Origin: JBBROS01 sp965199595
Lineage (GTDB): Bacteria > Pseudomonadota > Alphaproteobacteria > Acetobacterales > Acetobacteraceae
Direction of reading: 5' to 3'
DNA: 64,000 bases
NCBI GenBank assembly: GCA_965199595.1
Contig: OZ241182.1
Coordinates: 992,001-1,056,000, forward strand
Shown here: piece by piece, positions 59,906 through 64,000 of the stretch
How the letters are laid out: each line of letters begins with the position of its first letter
Numbering within the stretch: position 1 is the stretch's first letter
The notes under the pieces: generated by a model
What the model was told of the DNA's origin: nothing
The model's input: only the letters and a program-made list of their open reading frames with translations
The model's database searches: none
Position numbers and translations under genes: made by a program

Positions 59906-60048
59906 CGCCGGGTCGCGCCGGCGACCGGGTGCGGGCAGTCTGGACGGTGCCGAGGCCGCGGCACCGCGGGCGGTCCTGCCGGGCCGTGGCGCTTCCGAGT
60001 TCCAGGTGATCGACATGATCCCCGGCGTCGATCACCGCGCGACCCGGC

Positions 60049-60948
60049 CTACCGGCCGCGACCAGTCAACGAACCCAGCTTCGAGGCGGGCTCCCGACCC
60101 AGCGCCTCGCACATCGACCGCCCGGCCGCGACGACTTTCTGCAGATCGACCCCGGTCTGCACGCCCATGCCGTCCAGCATGTAGATCAGATCCTCGGTCG
60201 CGACATTCCCGCTGGCACCCCCCGCATAGGGACAGCCCCCGAGCCCGGCCGCCGAACTGTCGATGACGGAGACGCCGGTTTCGAGGCACGCCAGGATGTT
60301 CGGCAAGGCCTGGCCGTAGGTGTCGTGGAAGTGGATCGCCAGCGCATCGATGGGAACGTGCCGGGCCACCGTTTCCAGCATGGCGCGTGCCTTGAACGGG
60401 GTGCCGGTGCCGATGGTGTCGCCCAGCGAGACCTCGTAGCAGCCGAGCCCGGCCATCGCGGCCGCGACCGTCGCCACGGCTGCCGGCGCGATCTCACCTT
60501 CATAGGGGCAGCCGAGCACGCATGAGACATAGCCCCGCACCCGGATGCCCGCGGCGAGCGCGGCCTCGCACACGGGGCGGAACCGGTCCAGGCTCTCCGC
60601 GACCGAGCAGTTGATGTTGCGGCGCGAGAAGCTTTCGGAGGCGGCGCCGAACACCGCGATCTCCGCGGCGCCGGCAGCCCGGGCCGCCTTAAGGCCGATC
60701 ATGTTCGGGACCAGCACCGGATAGGAGACGCCGGGCCTTGCCCCGAGCCGCCGCAACACCTCGGCGGTTCCAGCCATCTGCGGCACCCATTTCGGCGAGA
60801 CGAAACTCCCGGCCTCGATCGTTTGCAGCCCGGCTGCCGCCAGGGCCTCGATGAAGCTGACGCGTGCATCGATGGAGGCCGTCCGGGTCTCGTTCTGCAA
60901 GCCGTCCCGGGGCCCGACCTCGACGATCCGGACGGTGCCGGGGATCAA
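60049..60948 (-). CDS. mvaB: Hydroxymethylglutaryl-CoA lyase
   Basis: This lyase (299 aa) splits HMG-CoA into acetoacetate and acetyl-CoA in a TIM barrel with a divalent metal. The metal/substrate motif is EVGPRDGLQNE at 10-20, followed by AGSFVSPKWVPQMA, VSCVLGCPYEGE, VSLGDTIGTGTP and the metal-binding HFHDTYGQALPN. The signature loop is GLGGCPYAGGASGNVATEDLIYML, with the catalytic Cys. It lies 21 bases after the binding-protein gene and one gene away from the HMG-CoA reductase, completing a mevalonate-breakdown route. Confidence 0.93.
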   Translation of the reverse strand: MIPGTVRIVEVGPRDGLQNETRTASIDARVSFIEALAAAGLQTIEAGSFVSPKWVPQMAGTAEVLRRLGARPGVSYPVLVPNMIGLKAARAAGAAEIAVFGAASESFSRRNINCSVAESLDRFRPVCEAALAAGIRVRGYVSCVLGCPYEGEIAPAAVATVAAAMAGLGCYEVSLGDTIGTGTPFKARAMLETVARHVPIDALAIHFHDTYGQALPNILACLETGVSVIDSSAAGLGGCPYAGGASGNVATEDLIYMLDGMGVQTGVDLQKVVAAGRSMCEALGREPASKLGSLTGRGR

Positions 60949-60969
60949 CGGCCCGCTGCCCAGACCGGC

Positions 60970-62193
60970 TCAGCCCTTCCCCAGGGTGCATCCGCCGGCG
61001 CCGAGCGGGCGAAACGCCTGGTCCGCCGGCGTGGTGGCCACGAGGCGCATCAAGTCCCACGGTCCCTTGCTCTCCGACGCCTTCTTGGCCTCGAACAGGT
61101 AGGCCGGGTGGATCTTCCGCCCATCCGACCGGATGCTGCCGGCACCAAAGCAGTCATCATCCGTCGGCATCGCCTTCATCCGGGCGACGGCCGCCGCCCC
61201 GCTCGCCTTCGCCTGCGCGACGCCCATGTCCGCCGCGGCCTTCATGTAGTGCAGCGCCCCGGAGTAGCACCCGGCATGCACCATGTTCGGCATGTTGGAC
61301 GGCGTCTTCGGCAGCACGCGCTGCGCGAAGCCACGGGTGCGGTCGTTCAGGTCCCAGTAGAAGGTCTCGGTCAGCGACAGCCCGGCCGCCATGTCCAGCC
61401 CCAGCGCGTGCACGTCCGTCACGTACATCAGCAGTGCCGCCAGGCGTATGGACGGCGTCAGGCCGAACTCATGCGCCTGCTTGATGCAGTTGATCGTCTC
61501 GGTGCCGGAGTTGGCCAGCCCCAGGACCTTCGCACCGCTGGCCTGCGCCTGCAGCAGCAGCGAGGAGAAGTCGGTGGTGCCCGGCGAGGGATAGAACGCA
61601 CTCCCGCTCACCTTGCCGCCCGCTCCGGTCACGACCGCCGCGGTGTCCTGCGCCAAGGTGTGGCCGAAGGTGTAGTCGGCCCCGATGAAGTACCAGTCCG
61701 CACCCCCGGCCTTCACCAGGGCGCCCCCGGTGGAGTGGGCCAGCATGTAGGTGTCGTAGGTCCACTGCACCGTGTTCGGCGAGCACTGGTCCCCGGTCAG
61801 GGACGTCGTCGCCGCTCCGGAGGCGATGAACACCTTGTTCTTCTCCCGCGCGATCCCGCTTACCGCGAGTGCGACGGAGGAGTTCGGCACGTCGAGGATC
61901 ATGTCGACGCCGTCGCGGTCGAACCACTGCCTGGCGATGCCGGTGCCGACATCCGCCTTGTTCTGGTGGTCGGCGGAGATGATCTCGACCGCGAGGCCGC
62001 GGCTGCCTGCGAAATCCTGCACGGCCTGCTGGGCACACACCACGCTGGTGCGCCCGGTCGTGTCCTGGTACGGGCCGGACAGGTCGGTCAGGACCCCGAT
62101 CTTGAGCGTGGCCTGCTGCGCCCTTGCGCGTGCGGCCGGAAGGACCGCCGAGGCGGATACGGCGCCGAGCAGGCTGCGGCGGGAGATGGACAT
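60970..62193 (-). CDS. Branched-chain-type ABC solute-binding protein
   Basis: This is a periplasmic LivK-like (type I fold) binding protein (407 aa) with a Tat-like leader (RRSLLGAVSASAVLPAARARA). Its mature part begins LKIGVLTDLSGPYQDTTGR, followed by AVQDFAGSRGLAVEIISADHQNKADVGTGIARQWFD and DMILDVPNSSVALAVSGIARE. The family usually carries amino acids or aromatic/organic acids. It sits between mvaA and mvaB on the same strand, so it may bind mevalonate or a related acid. Transporter permease and ATPase genes are not in the window. Confidence 0.85.
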   Translation of the reverse strand: MSISRRSLLGAVSASAVLPAARARAQQATLKIGVLTDLSGPYQDTTGRTSVVCAQQAVQDFAGSRGLAVEIISADHQNKADVGTGIARQWFDRDGVDMILDVPNSSVALAVSGIAREKNKVFIASGAATTSLTGDQCSPNTVQWTYDTYMLAHSTGGALVKAGGADWYFIGADYTFGHTLAQDTAAVVTGAGGKVSGSAFYPSPGTTDFSSLLLQAQASGAKVLGLANSGTETINCIKQAHEFGLTPSIRLAALLMYVTDVHALGLDMAAGLSLTETFYWDLNDRTRGFAQRVLPKTPSNMPNMVHAGCYSGALHYMKAAADMGVAQAKASGAAAVARMKAMPTDDDCFGAGSIRSDGRKIHPAYLFEAKKASESKGPWDLMRLVATTPADQAFRPLGAGGCTLGKG

Positions 62194-62225
62194 GGAGGTT
62201 CCTTCCTGTTCTTCTGAATCTGCGG

Positions 62226-63506
62226 TCAAGCCTGGCCGCGAAGCCTGGCAAGCTCCGTCGCCGCGACGTCCTGGCGGACCTGCCGCTGCTGCACCAGGAT
62301 CGCGGCGAGCTGCCCGACCTCCGGGCCGATGGCGCCCGCCGCGATGGCGACGTTGTTCGCGTGCAGCGCCATGTGGCCCTGCTGGATGCCGACCGTCGCC
62401 AGCGCCTTCATCGCCCCGAAGTTCTGCGCCAGCCCGACGGCTGCGATGATGCAGGCAAGCTCTGCCGCGGTGCCCACGTTCAGGATCTTCAGGCAGGCCT
62501 GTGCGGTCGGGTGGATCTTGGTGGCGCCGCCGACCAGGCCGACCGGCATCGGCACCTCGATGGTGCCCGCCAGCGCACCCTCGGCCGTGACCTCCCACGT
62601 CGTCAGGCTCGTGTAGCGAGTGCCCCGGGCGGCATAGGCGTGGGCGCCCGCCTCCACCGCGCGCGTGTCGTTCCCGGTCGCCAGCACCACGGCGGAGATG
62701 CCGTTCATGATGCCCTTGTTGTGTGTCGCGGCGCGGTAGGGGTCCGCTGCCGCGAAGCGGTAGGCGGCGATCATGCCGTCACGCACGGCCGCCCCGCCGA
62801 TCGCCTCGGCCGGCCAGGTGGCGCGGGCACGGGCGAGCCGCCGGTCCGCCAGGTTCGACAGGATCCGCAGATAGACCTTGCCGCCGGTCCAGGCCTCGAT
62901 GTCCGGCGCCAGCCGTTCGGCCATGGTGTTGACCGCGTTCGCCCCCATCGCGTCGCGCGTGTCGACGATGATGTGGGTGATCACCATCGGGCCGCCCTCG
63001 GCCTCGATCACGCGCACCTCGAGGTCCCGGAACCCGCCGCCCAGCTTCACCAGCAGCGGATCGCAGCCGTTGCATGTGGCGCCGATCTCCGACTTGCGTT
63101 CGAGGATGCGGATGCGTGCCGCCTGCGGGTCCGTGACCCCCACCAGCTGGATCTGGGCGATCATCTCCGTCCCGGAGACGGAGCCGGTGAAGCCGCCCGC
63201 CTCGTAGCATTGCCGGGCCGAGTTGCAGACGGCGGCGACCACCGACGATTCCTCGGTCGCCATGGGCACGAGGACGTCGCGCCCGTTGACCCGGACGTTG
63301 GTGGCGATGCCCACGGGGATCGACAGGGTGGTGACCATGTTCTCGATCATGTGGTCGGCCGTGTGCAGGTCGAGATTGCCGGGCCGGGCAAGCTGCGCGA
63401 CGGTGGCCGTATCGAGATTGCCGAACCCTTCGACGGCGGCGAGGCGCTCGGCCGGGGTCATCTTGTGGAAGCCGCTGATGCGCGACGTTGCCGCCTGGTC
63501 GGACAT
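62226..63506 (-). CDS. mvaA: Class II hydroxymethylglutaryl-CoA reductase
   Basis: This is an NAD(P)-dependent HMG-CoA reductase of the bacterial class II type (426 aa), similar in length to the Pseudomonas mevalonii enzyme, which oxidises mevalonate to HMG-CoA. The visible catalytic set is Glu55 in MIENMVTTLSIPVGIATNVRVNG, Lys in RAATHNKGIMNGI, Asp in LATGNDTRAVEA and His in QQGHMALHANN. The ENVIGT-type motif reads ENMVTT here, a variation at the substrate site. The gene is the first of mvaA-SBP-mvaB and is divergent from a GntR/MocR-type gene. Catabolic use is inferred from mvaB. Confidence 0.93.
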   Translation of the reverse strand: MSDQAATSRISGFHKMTPAERLAAVEGFGNLDTATVAQLARPGNLDLHTADHMIENMVTTLSIPVGIATNVRVNGRDVLVPMATEESSVVAAVCNSARQCYEAGGFTGSVSGTEMIAQIQLVGVTDPQAARIRILERKSEIGATCNGCDPLLVKLGGGFRDLEVRVIEAEGGPMVITHIIVDTRDAMGANAVNTMAERLAPDIEAWTGGKVYLRILSNLADRRLARARATWPAEAIGGAAVRDGMIAAYRFAAADPYRAATHNKGIMNGISAVVLATGNDTRAVEAGAHAYAARGTRYTSLTTWEVTAEGALAGTIEVPMPVGLVGGATKIHPTAQACLKILNVGTAAELACIIAAVGLAQNFGAMKALATVGIQQGHMALHANNVAIAAGAIGPEVGQLAAILVQQRQVRQDVAATELARLRGQA

Positions 63507-63699
63507 GGTTGTTCCTTTTCCGCGGCCGGGGGGAAACTGCGCGTGGGAGCAACCCAGGGCTGCCTGCGCTCGGCCGGTTCCTCGAAGTGCCCGTTCCGGG
63601 CTTGATGAACCGGGAGTGTGCCAGTAAACCCGGCGGCCTCAAGGGACAGTTGGACCGCGCACATGATGGACTGTGCCAGCACTTTCGAGGGGACACCGG

Positions 63700-64000
63700 G
63701 TGGCTGAAGGCCGCACCACCCGGACCGGCGCGATCGTGGCGCATTACGGCGGCATGATCGCCGATGGGCGCCTGCAGCCCGGGCACCGCATGCCGTCCAT
63801 CCGCCGGGCGGCGGCCGATCATGGCGTGTCGAAGAACACGATGGCGGGCGCCTACGACCAGCTCGTCGCACTCGCCAGGCTCGAGGCACGGGCCGGGTCC
63901 GGCTATTTCGTCAGCGGCGCGGCGCGCCACGCGCCCGGGCGCCTGCGGCCCCATGTCGCGGAGGCGGTCGACCTGGTCTCCCTGCTGCGCGAGCAGCTGG
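63700..64000 (+). CDS. GntR-type winged-helix regulator, MocR-like, N-terminal part
   Basis: A GTG at 63700 (after GAGGGG) opens a frame that runs off the window. It encodes a GntR DNA-binding domain: VAHYGGMIADGRLQPGHRMPSIRRAAADHGVSKNTMAGAYDQLVAL, then EARAGSGYFV. The residues after the HTH (RPHVAEAVDLVSLLREQL) look like the start of a PLP-aminotransferase-like effector domain (MocR family), but this part is cut off. It is divergent from mvaA across a 193-base spacer and is the obvious candidate regulator of the mevalonate locus. Confidence 0.75.
   Translation, partial: MAEGRTTRTGAIVAHYGGMIADGRLQPGHRMPSIRRAAADHGVSKNTMAGAYDQLVALARLEARAGSGYFVSGAARHAPGRLRPHVAEAVDLVSLLREQL

Overview
The window is very GC-rich chromosomal DNA from an alphaproteobacterium, most likely from the Acetobacteraceae/Rhodospirillales. 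The lineage is an inference from gene content: an alphaproteobacterial-type succinate dehydrogenase, a KDO pathway gene, DUF1127, BluB, two PEP-CTERM proteins and MlaA/MlaC. There is no plasmid, phage or CRISPR signature. Most of the window is core or metabolic sequence with several small decayed spots.

Layout. 0-5 kb: the end of an ornithine decarboxylase, a two-subunit CoA-transferase, a PEP-CTERM surface protein and an enamidase-like amidohydrolase. 4.5-10.2 kb: mlaC and mlaA, a bile-acid/sodium-symporter-like protein, a UvrD/PcrA helicase and prmA. 10.2-13.5 kb: a truncated Doc toxin beside the 5' end of a tRNA, an SDR, pheA overlapping kdsB, then duplicated noncoding palindromic repeats. 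13.5-19.1 kb: hisN, two orphan solute-binding proteins, and a haem-oxygenase-like diiron protein paired with a methyltransferase. 19.2-31.4 kb: alkA, a two-component system, an EamA permease, a DEAD-box helicase with a long leader, assorted enzymes, DUF1127, a decayed nucleoside transporter and a second PEP-CTERM protein. 31.6-40.6 kb: a large GH63/MGH1-like glucosidase, then sdhCD-sdhA-vapD-sdhB, a dual-specificity-like phosphatase and bluB. 40.6-49.5 kb: an SPFH protein, a 2OG dioxygenase, zapE, an MFS exporter, a galactarate dehydratase/aldolase pair and a frameshifted response regulator. 50-54.3 kb: a TonB / DJ-1-like / TonB-dependent receptor / DUF2946 metal- or siderophore-uptake cluster. 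54.9-59.9 kb: poorly known secreted or membrane proteins, including a VanW protein with a long C-terminal extension. 60-64 kb: HMG-CoA lyase, a branched-chain-type binding protein and class II HMG-CoA reductase, with a divergent GntR/MocR-type regulator. This last group is a mevalonate-catabolism locus.

How genes work together. The clearest functional units are the succinate dehydrogenase operon (interrupted by vapD), mlaA-mlaC, response regulator-histidine kinase, the GarD-aldolase pair, TonB-receptor uptake, and mvaA/mvaB with a transporter binding protein. Strand composition is striking. The + strand is strongly G-rich from the start to about 49 kb whichever strand the genes are on, and C-rich from about 54.8 kb to the end. 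A replication-terminus-like or inversion boundary may therefore lie near 50-54 kb.

No wholly novel defence or mobile system was found. The most unusual items are vapD inside the sdh operon, the skew reversal, the HDO-methyltransferase pair, the VanW fusion, the Doc/tRNA scar and the glucosidase that lacks a standard start codon.
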